A DNA stretch of 64,000 bases, taken from Wuchereria bancrofti. Lineage: Eukaryota; Nematoda; Chromadorea; Rhabditida; Onchocercidae. Made by a program: the position numbers and the translations under genes. Shown here one piece after another: positions 26,474-38,600 of this stretch; position 1 is the stretch's first letter; every line of letters starts with the position of its first letter. The notes below the pieces were generated by a model. The model was not told the DNA's origin. It made no database searches and saw only the letters and a list, made by a program, of their open reading frames with translations. Location of the stretch: NCBI GenBank assembly GCA_005281725.1, contig SSBO01000003.1:767396-831395 (forward strand). Reading direction: 5' to 3'.

Positions 26474-29400
26474 TAAAATATTTTCTTAAACTACAATTTT
26501 AGAGAGTAAACATCTTAAAGATATTTTTGTAAAAAGCATATAAATTTTATCATTTTGTATCATTTTGAGCGCAAAATGTACAACAATTACTTAATTAATT
26601 AGTTGATTAGTTTAGCTTCTTTATGTTTACCTCGGACAAAATTTATGTAATATGAAAAGTGTTATTAATTTAATTTCAAATTTGTATATTTGAACTATTA
26701 TAAAATCAACTCTCACTGGTGAACTGTTTCAAATCTTGCAACAGTAAAAGAAATTTATGCAATCCGTAATAGTTCTCATTTATGACCGGTAGAAATGAGC
26801 GCAAAGTCTGAAAATGCTAATTGAAAAGTAAACAAGGCCTTCTGTCGATTATGAAAATAGACGTTGCCTCGTCTTTAATCTCCGTTTTATTGACTTTTAC
26901 GGACATTTATGACTTGTTTATATACAACACATAAACATTTATGTAACTGTTAAAAGCTGATATTATGATCACACTTACGTCTAATCTGTAATTAATTTTT
27001 TCAAGCAAATTTTATCCTCTTTTTTTTTTTATTTGAAAACTTCACTTTTGATTTAAAACATTAGAAAAAATTGGCATAGGAAAGTTATCGGAAGACGGGA
27101 AAAATATTTTGATGAGCTATTAAGTTCAAATTTAAGTCACAAATTTAAGTGACTAGTAATTTTGAAATGTTAACACGAATCATACTGACTGATTTCTACA
27201 ATTCATGAATTAATTTTAAAAATTAGAGCAATATTACCATATTCGTGTTAGATTGCAATAAAATTTCTGATTGACATGAATTAAATGTCGTTCTTGTCGC
27301 ACTAATATATGATTTTTTTTGATATTTTTTTGGTTAAGACTAAAAAATAGTTAAGAATTAAATTGTATTAAAGTTATATCAGACAATTGAACATAACGAA
27401 TTAAAGTTATAAAGTTAAATAAGTAAGTAATAATTAATATCTGTTACCGCTAATCATTCTGTGAATCTGTATAAATTGCATGACAACTGATGAAATATTA
27501 CAAAAATACTGATAAGATGGTTGACACAACTTTTCTCTGTGATATGTTTATGTTCGGTGACGAATAGGAACTGAAGTGGAAAGGAAGGATAACGAAGCAC
27601 TCAATCATTTGAACTGGACACGTGTCAACCATCGCTCCAGAAAAAAAAAAAAAAATTCTGTTAACTAACTTTATAGTAATTAAATGACACATATCACAAA
27701 TTCTCTGCAAGGATGTCATCAATAAAACTTGATTTTCAAATAGCACAGCGTAATATAATTAGTGGTTGTAATAGAAAGTTTTAAAAAATAAATATGCTTT
27801 AATTTAGCTGATCCATGTTGATAACTTTTACTAATTTTTCTTATTAAGTTTTAAACGATTACTTAAGAAATTAGCAAATTTTGACTCTTTGAAAGAGTAA
27901 AATTTTGATTAATTTGCTTAAATTATAAAAAAGTTAACTAAGACGTTCGCTAATTTATAGAGAAATTTGAGCATATTAAGCGAAAATTTAAAAAATCTCT
28001 AAAATGGAAAATTTTAATATTTGATCTTAAAGATGCAAGTAAAAAAAAAAAGAAAGTTTCTTTTGCATGTAGAAAAAAAAATTTTTTTTTTTTTCAAACT
28101 GTATGAGATTATTTGATGGAAGTTAGAAAAGGGTTCGGTAAGATAAAAGTAAATGAGTATGCATATCTGAAAGATTGACTTTTCATATTTGAAGATCATT
28201 GACTGATAAGTTCATTATCCTAAATTCCGTGGGGGTGTGAAATTATCAATTATGCGGAACCTTGATAAATGACGAAAATCGTGTTAATCTAATTAATATT
28301 GCGTTAATTTGCAAAATTTAATGCCTTAGAATCATCGATACTATTACAATTTCATCATATGTGACAGACTCTGACGAACGACCCGTTTCTTGCAATTTGC
28401 TTTGCGGGCTCACTTCTTTTATCAATTTCTTCTTTAAATTACTCTTCGTTCAAGTCGAGAATGTTATCTGTTCATTACTTTATATCTTTTTACCTTTGTC
28501 TTCTTTTTACCTTTTTTTTTTTTTATATCTTTTTACCTTTTTACCTTTGTCTTTTTGCAATTTTTTCTTTTTTTTTTTGACATTTAAACGGACCTATAAA
28601 ATTTACATTTTCTCACAAGTCTGATTTATTGATCATAAAAAAGAAATTAGATACACGGATTATATTTTTTTTTAAGTTTATAATACTGTGATTTTTACAA
28701 TGACAGTATTATGAAAAAAAAAAAAAAAAAAATTGGGTAGGTAATTTTGCAGAAATTTAAAGGAGCAATTTGGTTAATATTTTGAACATTTAAATGAGTG
28801 AAATAGTATCAATAAATTTAAATGATTTTCTCACATCATAATTTGCTGAAATATAAAAAGCTTTTCAAAGATTATTTGAAAGTTTTACCAGCAGTTTTTA
28901 AATTTTTCTTAAAAATTTTGTTGATATAAACGATAAACAATTTTTATTTACAAATTTAATCTGTTTTCTCCCTTACATCTATCACTTTTCTCTTCTTAAT
29001 TTTTATTCTTGACCCTTTCCGCTTTGTTTTCTCTTCAAGGTCTTATTGACTGATAAAAAAGTCATTTTTAATTGCGTCGAGAATTTAAGGAATTTGTGAT
29101 TTTAGCACCACATAAAAAAAAGTTGTTCAAAGTTCACTGTGAAATTTGTTTTGAACTGAATTCCGAAAATACAGATCAATCTTAGTTCATGCTTAGAAAA
29201 TGACTTAAATTTAAAATTCTAATAGCATATTGATAATAATTAGTAAACAGAAGAATTTGATCAGAATTGATGTAATTTTCATTGCCGTAGGCAAACAATA
29301 TGAAAATGGATATCGTTCATAAAATATCAGGAAAAAATTTAAATTTTTAAAAATAGAAAAATTAAAAATGCTAGCAGTTTATTTGAAAATTTGTTTTGGT

Positions 29401-29609
29401 TTCATTTTTATCGAGTCATCGCCATATGTTTGCAATACTAATTTTTTGCAATATCATTTTTTTTTTTTTTTTTGAATGCCCCTTTTGCTTTAATTCATCT
29501 TTTATTTCATTCCTGTTCAGAAATCGATAGTTTTTTTTTTTTTTCTTATTTTGTGATACTTTTTGAATTGTATGTTTTTCTAACAAATTGTCAAAGTTCC
29601 AGTGAACAT

Positions 29610-29830
29610 TCAAAACGCAGCCGATAAATAGTGAAATTGAAAAAAGTGTTGAAAGGTTGCAAGGACCAAAAGGATGAGATTGGTATGCCTATTAAGGTGT
29701 ATCTTGGCGACACGTTTAATTCCGTGGTCTTTTGGTTTGCCATCACTTTTAGCATCCGAGATTTTGCAACCTTTAACCTCTATGGTACCACCACATTGCA
29801 CAAAAATTGCTGTCATCAAATCTATGCTTT
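29610..29830 (-). other. GC-richer block with open frames, unassigned
   Basis: On the minus strand an acceptor-like GCATAG (29822-29827) leads into 69 open codons to a TGA at 29610-29612, containing VQCGGTIEVKGCKISDAK and DHGIKRVAKIHLNRHT. The plus strand is also open across the same bases. The minus-strand peptide looks more protein-like (Cys-Gly rich, then basic), but I recognise no family and no donor or partner exon. It could be a decayed exon or pseudogene. Confidence 0.25.
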
Positions 29831-29909
29831 CTCATGGTTAGTTTTAGCGCACTGTAAGCGTTTTTAGAAATTGTAAAAATAAACTTTATGAAATGGTCAT
29901 TTAATTTAG

Positions 29910-29927
29910 ATGGACATTAATGTCCAT
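29910..29927. promoter_or_regulatory. Perfect 18-base palindrome
   Basis: ATGGACATTAATGTCCAT reads the same on both strands; the ATTAAT centre is homeodomain-like. About 0.7 kb before the first visible fusogen exon. Function is inference only. Confidence 0.3.
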
Positions 29928-30600
29928 TTAATGCTTTTATAAAAAAAGCTAAATGTATGCTATAATTGTTTTTTGTATTTTCATTGAAAATTTTTTGAAA
30001 TGCTAGAATAAATTTTTTGAAACTTCTCTAATTTTCTTTTTTTTTTTTTTTAAATTAATGAATAAATCAGTTTCTAGATTAAACTTCTTAATTTTCTAAG
30101 TGCAAAAAATTGCTATACTAAAATGAGGCAAGGAAATGATGATAAACTTTAAGTTTTTTTGAGAGATCAAAGGTTTTGGTTTACCTGAACACTTTTAAAT
30201 TATTGTTGTCTGATGGATATTTGATGATTAAATCAAAAGATGACAAAAGATTTCTAATAATAGTTTATGAGAAATTTATTAAATTGATTGAAATGGAACA
30301 AGTTCAGAAGAATTTCTGTAAGAGACAATCATATTACAATGATTCATTGAAATTTTCAAGTTAATTGTCAAAGTAGAATTGGTGATTACAATTGGAATCA
30401 TTTGAAAAAATTAAGAACCAAATGAATAAGTAAAATCCTATAAATTTTTTAAACTTAAAGAAAAAAAGATAACTCCATTCTTTGATAAATTAATCACTCC
30501 GAGAAAAATTACTCATTTCTGTTGCTTTCGTTTTTTTTATTTTCATAATTCTCAAAAATTTGTTTACTTCTAAGTTGACAAAATAAATAAATTATTGTAG

Positions 30601-33600
30601 CATCCGGTGATGACTTAATCCGTACAACACAAATGAATATTCGAATTGGTCTTCAAAATACTGCTTGTTTTCGATTAGAAAATAATACCAATGATAGAGA
30701 TTCATTATTTATCGATGTCCTCAATGCAAGGTATTCCGTCTTTCTCTGAAATAAATTGCAAATCTTCTGAAAAATAAATATTTTATTCAAAATAAGCTTA
30801 GATCTCTTTTTTACGGTTTTTTTTTTTTAAGACGAAATTAGAATACAAAAAAGAAGAAAAAAGAGAAAATTATTAAAGAACTAAAATAAGTTTAAGTTGT
30901 TAACAATAAAGTAAGTAATAATTTCTTTTTTTTTTTATTCTAAAATAAATTTAAATGAATTAATTAATGATATCAGAAGTGATGACCAAGGATGGTTGCA
31001 TACATTGACATTATCACGATTAGAGCATCATCATCCAATTTCTCAGCAATATGAATTTGCTATCCCAGAAGTACGAACATCTTGTATTTGTGAATGTGAC
31101 GCAAATTCTGATATTTGTTCCGCTAGGACATATTCCTTTACTCATTGCGCCTATAATAACACACAGGTAAGCTTGAAATTCCATCACTTTTCCGCCTTTT
31201 TTCATGTTGAAATTAATTTAATTATGATGAAAAATTTTATTAATTATAAAAAAAAACATAAAATGCACAATTGATATTTCAAATAATTTCCAAATGCTTT
31301 TCTAGAACTTTTCTGTCACCAAAATGAAAAATATTTGAACAATTATGGAAGTAATTAAATCGATTATATACAATTTGCTCAATTTTTTTTTTTATTTTGT
31401 TAAAATAAGCAGAAAGTTTATTTCTGAAAACGAACGAGGAAGCTCGATGAAATTTCAAAATCTCTTTGCTATGAATTAAAGTAAATAACGCTAATATCTA
31501 AACATTGAATAGTTGCAATAATTAATTCAATTAACAAATTAATTATAAATTAATTTAGGTAATTAGAGAAATTACAAATAAAAGTAAAAATAGGACCAAA
31601 CATAAAAATTTATTGTCCATCAGATAGTTACGATTGGATTTAAATGAGTAGTACTTGTGATAGGTCGAATAGAACCGACAGACGATGGAAGGAAAACATA
31701 ATTTGGTGAATAAACTAAAATTATTTAAATGCTATTATGTTTCCTAGCCAGTAAATTTTCCATAAAATTTTAAAATTTTATTCAACAACAAAGTGTCCAT
31801 AAGCAGTATGGCTATTTTGTTCGAGATTTGTGATAAGATGATATAATTTTATCAATGATACTAACAAAAAAATCACGAGTTTTTTAGTTAATTTTATACA
31901 TTTTTATCATTTTCTAATAGTTTCTTATAAAAATTAATAAAAAAATTTTCGCAAAAATTAGAAAAAAATTTATAAAAGTCAATCAAAATTAACAAAAACT
32001 TATAATTTCATTATAAAAGCTGATAAAAATTAATAAAAATTTGTGAAAATTGATAAAAATTTTGTTTACAAGAAAATTTATAAAGAAATTTTTGCAGTTA
32101 TTACAGGAAAATTGTTTTCGAACATTTCATCCAAATCAGGCAGATACCGGATGTTCACCAGGTAGTCAATCGAAGCTATGTTGTGAGGTAAAATTGGCTT
32201 CTAACTTTAATTTTCGAAATGAAATCATATTTTTTAGAAATGTCTGACGATAATAATAGAATTGTTTCTTAACAGATTAAAAATAGTTTTTGAATTTAAA
32301 ATGAATTATTGAAAAACTTACTCATTTGGACAAATAATATCAAAGTAAAACTTCGATGATGAATATATTTTGTGCTTAATTTATTATTTTCAATTAATTT
32401 ATTTTTAAGGTAAGCTTCACACCATATCAAAGCAAATCATACGTAGCTATGAAATTGGAACAACCGACGACATTTGTCACTTTTAAATACGTTGCATACG
32501 ATTATACAGCTGGTCGATGGATTGAAAAAGACAAAAATACCATTCGAGTAGAAATTGATGGTCAAACACAATGGTTATTTTTGGACAGGTAACGTATATG
32601 CGCGCAAAAGTCTATCTTCGATAAGTTTCTCTTTTGAGACTTTGAAAAATATCCAATGATTTCTTACTGTTATGTTTTAAATTTTCAGTTTAAATGTTTT
32701 AGATTTAATTCTTTGATAGTAATTTTCTTACTGCTATGTTTTAAATTTTCAGTTTAAATGTTTTAGATTTAATTTTTTGATAGTAATTTTAGATGGCGAA
32801 GATTGGAATTAGGAGTAAGTGCAGGTGGTCGAGCTAGTCATCAATTGGAAACTGGAATGTATTTTGCAGTAAATAATCCTAACGGTGAAATGAATGAATT
32901 ACGACAACAAGTAATTAATGAGATTAATGAAAATAAGTAAGTTTCAAATAGAATGGAGATAAAGTGATCTTTCTAGCTCGAACAATTTGAATTTCACTTT
33001 TTTAAGTGACATTTTTAGCTTCAACAAATTTAAATTCCACTTTTTTTTTTTTAGCTTCGATAAGTTGGGATGGTTTCGTAAAGATGCATTAGGACATTTC
33101 ACAGTACGAAATGGAAAAGTTAAAATACAACGAATGCATTTGGCTAAGGTTGAAAATTGTAAAGATCAAAAATCGCAAAGTTTCCTTGACGCTCATCATT
33201 ATGTCGATTATAATGATCCTGAGGTTTTACAGCTTTCCTATTCTTTGCTACTCAAAGACAGTACTTTGAACTAAGATATATATTTAATTTTATTTGAAGA
33301 ATATTGAAATTTAAAATATCTACATGAATATGTATTAGATTGAATTATGCCATAGTTTAAATTTAAGAAGAATGTGTAATTGATTTGATTTAAATTAGAT
33401 TTTTGTGAATTTTGGTTGAAATAAATTGTGCATTTCAAAATTTAAAATAATCTAAATTTATTTGTTATTATTAACATAAAGGAATAATAAGCATATCACA
33501 ATATTATAAAACAGAATCCGGAACGTTTTGCACTGGAAGCAGCTGTAGAACGAATTTATCCATGGATACGAAGTGCGAGAGTTATTGATGGATCTGGACG

Positions 33601-33988
33601 ACATGCTGTGGTGACACATTCTGAGGGTACAAATGTAGAAGTTGCACTACAAGTATGTCAATTTTTTAATCTTGTAAAATTTTCCACTATTTTGAAAATG
33701 ATCATTGAAATTTAAATGATTATAATTAGATAATTGAAATTTGAATTTTAGCTTCATGATGACACATACAGTTTGTCATTTGTGCATGATTTTTCAAAAA
33801 TGGACGATTTTTCGGGTACTGTAATCGTTGATTTCAAATCGAATCGTTTCTTTAATTTGACTGTATACAATGCTACTGGTATTTTACATGGTACTGTGAA
33901 AAAGACAACAGATAAAAGCAGCAATGATGAATTTCAGTAAATTTTTATATGCAATATTTTAGAATAATAAGCAGGAAGCAATGAAATT

Positions 33989-34023
<35 letters not shown>

Positions 34024-34839
34024 GTTTATATGTAATATTTAAAATGTTACACATTTTGAAAGTAAGAAGAAATTAAAAGAAATTTTTTAAAAATTATTTA
34101 AATTTTTAAAAAATTATTAAGAATAAGAAAATGATATCTATGCAGTATATTTTTATCAAATTTTCAGTTTCACAACTTATATTGGTGATATGCGTGGTAC
34201 TAACAAAACTCTTATTGTACCTTTACCTGCACTTATCGATGGTGGAGATCGAATGATTTGTCTTCATGCTGATAATGATAATTTCAATGAACAAGAAGAA
34301 ATCTGTAGAATAATTGTATTCAAGGAAGTTGCTCTAGAAGTAATTTCAATTTTAATTATTTCATTTCTATTTGCTACTACTAATACTTACTGATAGTAAT
34401 TAGCTAGTAATCATTGATAAGTTTTATGATAATCATTGATATTCATAAAAGAATTTATTTGCTAATACAAATTATTGATCATTTAGAAGAGTGCATTATT
34501 AATTTTTATTGATAACTTAACTTATTGCAGATCAATTTGCTGGAAAATACTTGGAAAGAAATTGATGGTCATTGTCCAGAATGTAATAAATTAACAATGG
34601 GAGGTTTTTTGAGCAATTTTAATCCTATGAATTGGGCTAATGGTATTTCATCAGTTTCAAATTTTGTTATGGTGATTACTGATGTTGTTGTTTATATAAT
34701 TTTATTGCTTATTATTTATTTCGTACTAACAAGATGCTTAATACCATGTTTTAAATGTGCTTTTTGCTTTTCATCGGGTTCATTATGTTGTAGCTTTAGC
34801 TCACCAAGTTGTAAATCAAAAAATGCGCAACATCATTAA
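30601..34839 (+). CDS. EFF-1/AFF-1 family cell-cell fusogen, N-terminus missing
   Basis: Type I membrane protein that fuses somatic cells (epidermal syncytia, anchor cell, neurite and tube shaping) in nematodes; the family (fusexins) folds like class II fusion proteins. Ten exons: 30601-30730, 30977-31166, 32098-32187, 32410-32588, 32793-32936, 33055-33223, 33515-33652, 33752-33936, 34168-34339, 34531-34839; all phases agree. The ectodomain has a Cys-rich cluster (CICECD, DTGCSP, KLCCE) with YNNTQ and FHPNQ, as in EFF-1/AFF-1. It ends in a membrane-proximal Cys pair (CPEC) and SNFNPMNW, then one transmembrane segment (VVVYIILLLIIYFVL) and a short Cys-rich tail ending NAQHH. Exon 1 as listed starts inside a codon, so a signal-peptide exon lies upstream, probably in the gene-poor block. 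Exon 3 could instead start at 32107. EFF-1 and AFF-1 cannot be told apart safely; the short tail would suit AFF-1. Confidence 0.82.
32661..32788. repeat. 64-base tandem duplication inside a fusogen intron
   Basis: Two near-identical 64-base copies (32661-32724 and 32725-32788) fill most of the intron before the exon at 32793. Each copy carries a complete acceptor-like AAATTTTCAG and a TTTTAG; the acceptor actually used is a further TTTTAG just after the second copy. Decoy acceptors could allow alternative splicing. Confidence 0.9.
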
Positions 34840-37800
34840 AGGTACAAAGCAATTCAATACCAAATTTCAACATAGAAAAACATTTTTTTCCTCTTTTTTT
34901 TAATCCTAAAATAGTAGTAAAATTGAATTATTTCATAGTCCTAAAAAAATTTTAATAAATATGTATTAAAATTTACTGGGAAAAATTTAATTTTCTGCGC
35001 TTTAAACTATTGTATTTCGGGTGATCATTCCTTAGCTTATTTCTCTCGTAATGATCAAAGATCAGGAAGGAACCTCGGGTATAATTATAATAGATTTTAT
35101 GCTAATTAATAAATTACAAATTAATATGTAAATTTGCATACCGTAATATCTAATTAACGTGGAAATTATCTGTTACGTATTTAATGTGATATTAATTGCG
35201 GGTGCTCATTATGTAATTGTTTCTTTTTTAATTCTCTCTTTGTGCCGTTTTATCATCTGTGATTTGTCAATGTGCCTAATTTCTCTCTTATAGTTTCTGC
35301 CTTTACTGCCAAAGACATCGTTTTTTTTTTTTTTTTTAAATTTTTCTAAAAATTTTTGAAAAATTTTTAGAATGATATGAAATATATTCTATTATTTGGT
35401 TGAAAAGTTGAATTAAAATAGCAATTAGTTTTTTAATTTATAACAAATATCCTTTTAATTCTCAACTGATCAATATTTTTTAATTTTGTTCATCATCAAA
35501 TAATGATAAAAATTCATTATAAAGACATTGCCAATCGTCCTTCCTTTCATTGTTTTCAAGTATAAAGTTGATATTTTTTTTGTGCGTGAAATAAAGTTAA
35601 TAATAATTGAAATGTCGTCAAACACAGTATGCAAAAATTTTTATTCGCTCTAACGAATTACAATGAAACATACATCGAAATGAAATTTCTATTTGATTTT
35701 ATTGCTATTCTGCAAAAACATTTTTGAAATAGAAAGAAACTCCTTTTTATTTTTTGATATGTTCGTGAAATGAACTTAAGATTAATGATAATTGTAATAG
35801 TAATAATAAAATTAGCAAATATCTTCTCTCCATATTGAAAGTAATAATTAATAACATGACAATTTAATAACAATGACAATAATAATAATAATTAGAATAA
35901 TAATAATAGTTTAGTGATGATGATTAATAATAACAATATTTCTCAGTAATAATTAATGATAATGAATAATAAGAAAACAGAGATAATAATAGTAAATGAT
36001 AAGAGATATCAGTCTTATTTCAGTGTTGAAATTCAGTATCATATGGTATACCATACTAAGAATTATTGATTTATTGATTTCCATAATAATCAAATGATCC
36101 ATTCCAGTTGCAATGTTATGCAAATATTTATTTATGAATGGATCAGAAAAATAAAAAAAAAGCAATAATTCATTCCGTTTAATTCAGTTATTCATTCCTA
36201 ATCTAAAATTACTTAAATTCTTCCACCGAAGTAATTAAATAATTTTCAGACGTTTGACTTAGTGAAAGTAATATTCATTGTATTTTATTTAAAACTTACT
36301 TTATTTCAAAATCCTAAATCACAAATCTTAATTTTTCTTACTGTAGAAGAAATAAGCTTGTAAAAAAAATGTTGTAATTATCCATAAATGAATAATTTGT
36401 TGATTTTTTAAATGGATAATTGACAGTAAATGGACAGTAGTAATTCTATGATATTGAAAATATCAACAATTCGTTGTATTTTACCTTATCATTTCAATTT
36501 AATTTCAATTGAATGGTCACAATTTCTCATTTAACTTTATCATTTTGCCATATTCTTAATCAATTTTTGATTTGTTTACTAATCAACTTTTTGACATATC
36601 CGTGTCCAACTTTAAAAACAGCTAGTGCTCTTGAATTATCATTAAGAAGAGCAAAAAAGATTCAAACGAACTTGACTAAAGTACCCATCAATCAATGGTT
36701 GATATCATTTTTATTTTTTAGATGATGACTTAAGCGCAAAAGTTTGGATATGTTTTTAACTAGCGCTTTGAGAAAAGAAAAAAAAAGTTATGAAAATTGA
36801 AAACTTTATTTGTAAACATAACTCGAAATTACTAACTATATTAACAAATTGAAAGTACTTTTTAGTTAAATTCCATTCTCTTTTTTACAAAAAGAAAAAA
36901 AAGTGCCAACAAAATTTTTTAATTGGATGCTAAATTGAAGTGAATAAATACATCAAAGCAAGGGCGATGATGGAACTACAAATGAATTCGTAATGAGTGA
37001 TAATGCCGCATTGAAAAGCAATTGGGCGGTAATGAACAGTAGCAACCATCATTATTACATCTCGAAATATTGTAATGATGTCTTTATTCATACATAAAAT
37101 AATAAAATGCCATTCATCATTAAAGTAATAACAAAAAAAAAAAAAAGCGAAAAAAGGTGGAAAAAAAAATTCGAATATATAAGCAAGCAATAAATGAAAT
37201 GGAAATTGAAGATTAGTTATGAATTGATAAAAATGAAATTAATTGTAACAACTGAAATGACAGTAAGATTGATTATTCTTTGACCAATTAATGAATAAAG
37301 TTTTTCTTTTTTTTTTTTTTAAAAAAAAGCCTAGCATTGAATTGTTGAATTGTTTGCGGAGCAATTTGCATGATATATTTTAATTAATGCACTCATTTCA
37401 TTCACACATTCTAATAAGGTAGGCTTTTTTTTTTCTTTTTTCTTTCTAAGAATTTATCCAAAAGAAAAAATTGGCCAATTTAATGTTTCAAAAATTAGCC
37501 AATTTAATGTTTTAAAAAAATTAGCCAATCTTATCGTTCACATCACTTTATTTAATGTTTTATAAAGAGAATTTGAATGAATCTGTAAAGAATTGAATTG
37601 AGCAGAAATTGATAGCATTAGTTATTGCTATCAATAGTTGAATGTTAATTTGAACAGATTTTTATCAGCAGATAATGTTCAAATAATTTGGAAATTTGTT
37701 AATTAAAAAATCGAATCACAAAAAAAAAAGTGCTACTTTCTATAAATTTTATGTGTTATTTATAATTATTTTATGTGATCATTTTTAAAAGATTAATGAT

Positions 37801-38600
37801 ATAGATTATTCATATACAATTCTAATTATAATTTCAATTATTATTCTATCAGATGTATATTAGGAAGAGATTTTTTTTTTTGCTGATTTATTTCTAACTA
37901 ATCTTTGTTTGCTGAAATGTATCAATTTTAATGAATGAAAGTTCTGTATGAAATTTAAATCCCTGAAAAAGGAATGGAAAAAGAATAGAATGGTAATAAT
38001 AACGTTTATATCAAATTATCATAAAAATCATAGAAAGGAAAGGAAAAATTCTATTTCATTTTGATTCAGTGTAATAGATTGTTTTTAATTTAATTATGTT
38101 GTTATAAAATTAAAAATTTGATTTGAAAAGAGAAAAATATGCACAAAAGTGAAGACATGCAGAAGATTTCAAGAAAATAAAAGACGAAATGTTAGTAAAG
38201 GTAAAAGAGATGTAAACAGATCTACAGTAAAATTTTAATCTAAAGATTTTAAATTAAGCCTTAATTTAAACTATATGAATTTATATGGAAATGTAACGAT
38301 TACATTTAAGAATCTTTGATGCTATAAAATTTAAATTCTGATGAATAAAAAACAAATGACATAATTATGTAAATGTTTGACAAAAAGAGTAGTGCTATTC
38401 TCCCTAATTTATCAACAATATTATTTATCAATTGAAATCTGATATTTTCCTAAAAAAAAACATCAGAGTTTAAAATGATATAAGTTTAATTTTAAGCTTA
38501 TCAAGTCAAGAAGAGAGGATGAATTGGAGATAATAATGAACAGTAAAAATTTAAATTCTAATGTTTCAGTAACAGATTTGGACAATTGCTAATTAATTAA
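34840..38600. other. Intergenic between convergent fusogen and globin genes
   Basis: The two genes converge, so this 3.8 kb holds two 3' ends. AT-rich, with ATT/AAT low-complexity around 35877-35940 and a 14-base palindrome TATGGTATACCATA at 36042-36055. Scattered open frames of 60-90 codons are low-complexity and lack splice context. No gene recognised. Confidence 0.6.
34954..34959 (+). terminator. AATAAA polyadenylation signal for the fusogen gene
   Basis: Canonical hexamer about 115 bases past the fusogen stop, implying a short 3' UTR. Confidence 0.6.

Larger units (their letters stand above)
18007..30600. other. Gene-poor 12.6 kb block upstream of the fusogen
   Basis: Very AT-rich with only short random-looking frames on both strands. 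It contains dispersed and tandem repeats (18157-18276, 19995-20585, 23158-23270, 26414-26473), microsatellites, a candidate exon (21649-21769), two palindromes (26217-26239, 29910-29927), and GC-richer islands (24949-25131, about 26085-26300, 28355-28420, 29610-29830), all listed or discussed separately. The missing first exon(s) of the fusogen gene should lie somewhere in it. No complete gene, transposase or RNA gene was recognised. Confidence 0.6.

Noticed and set aside
28361..28624. 87-codon plus-strand frame with a hydrophobic end
   Set aside because: Most of it is poly-T slippage (Phe/Leu runs); only the first about 20 codons are GC-richer, with no clear splice sites.
18007..30600. Wolbachia-derived insertion or intact transposon in the desert
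   Set aside because: No bacterial-like long frames, transposase, reverse transcriptase, long terminal repeats or terminal inverted repeats were seen by eye.
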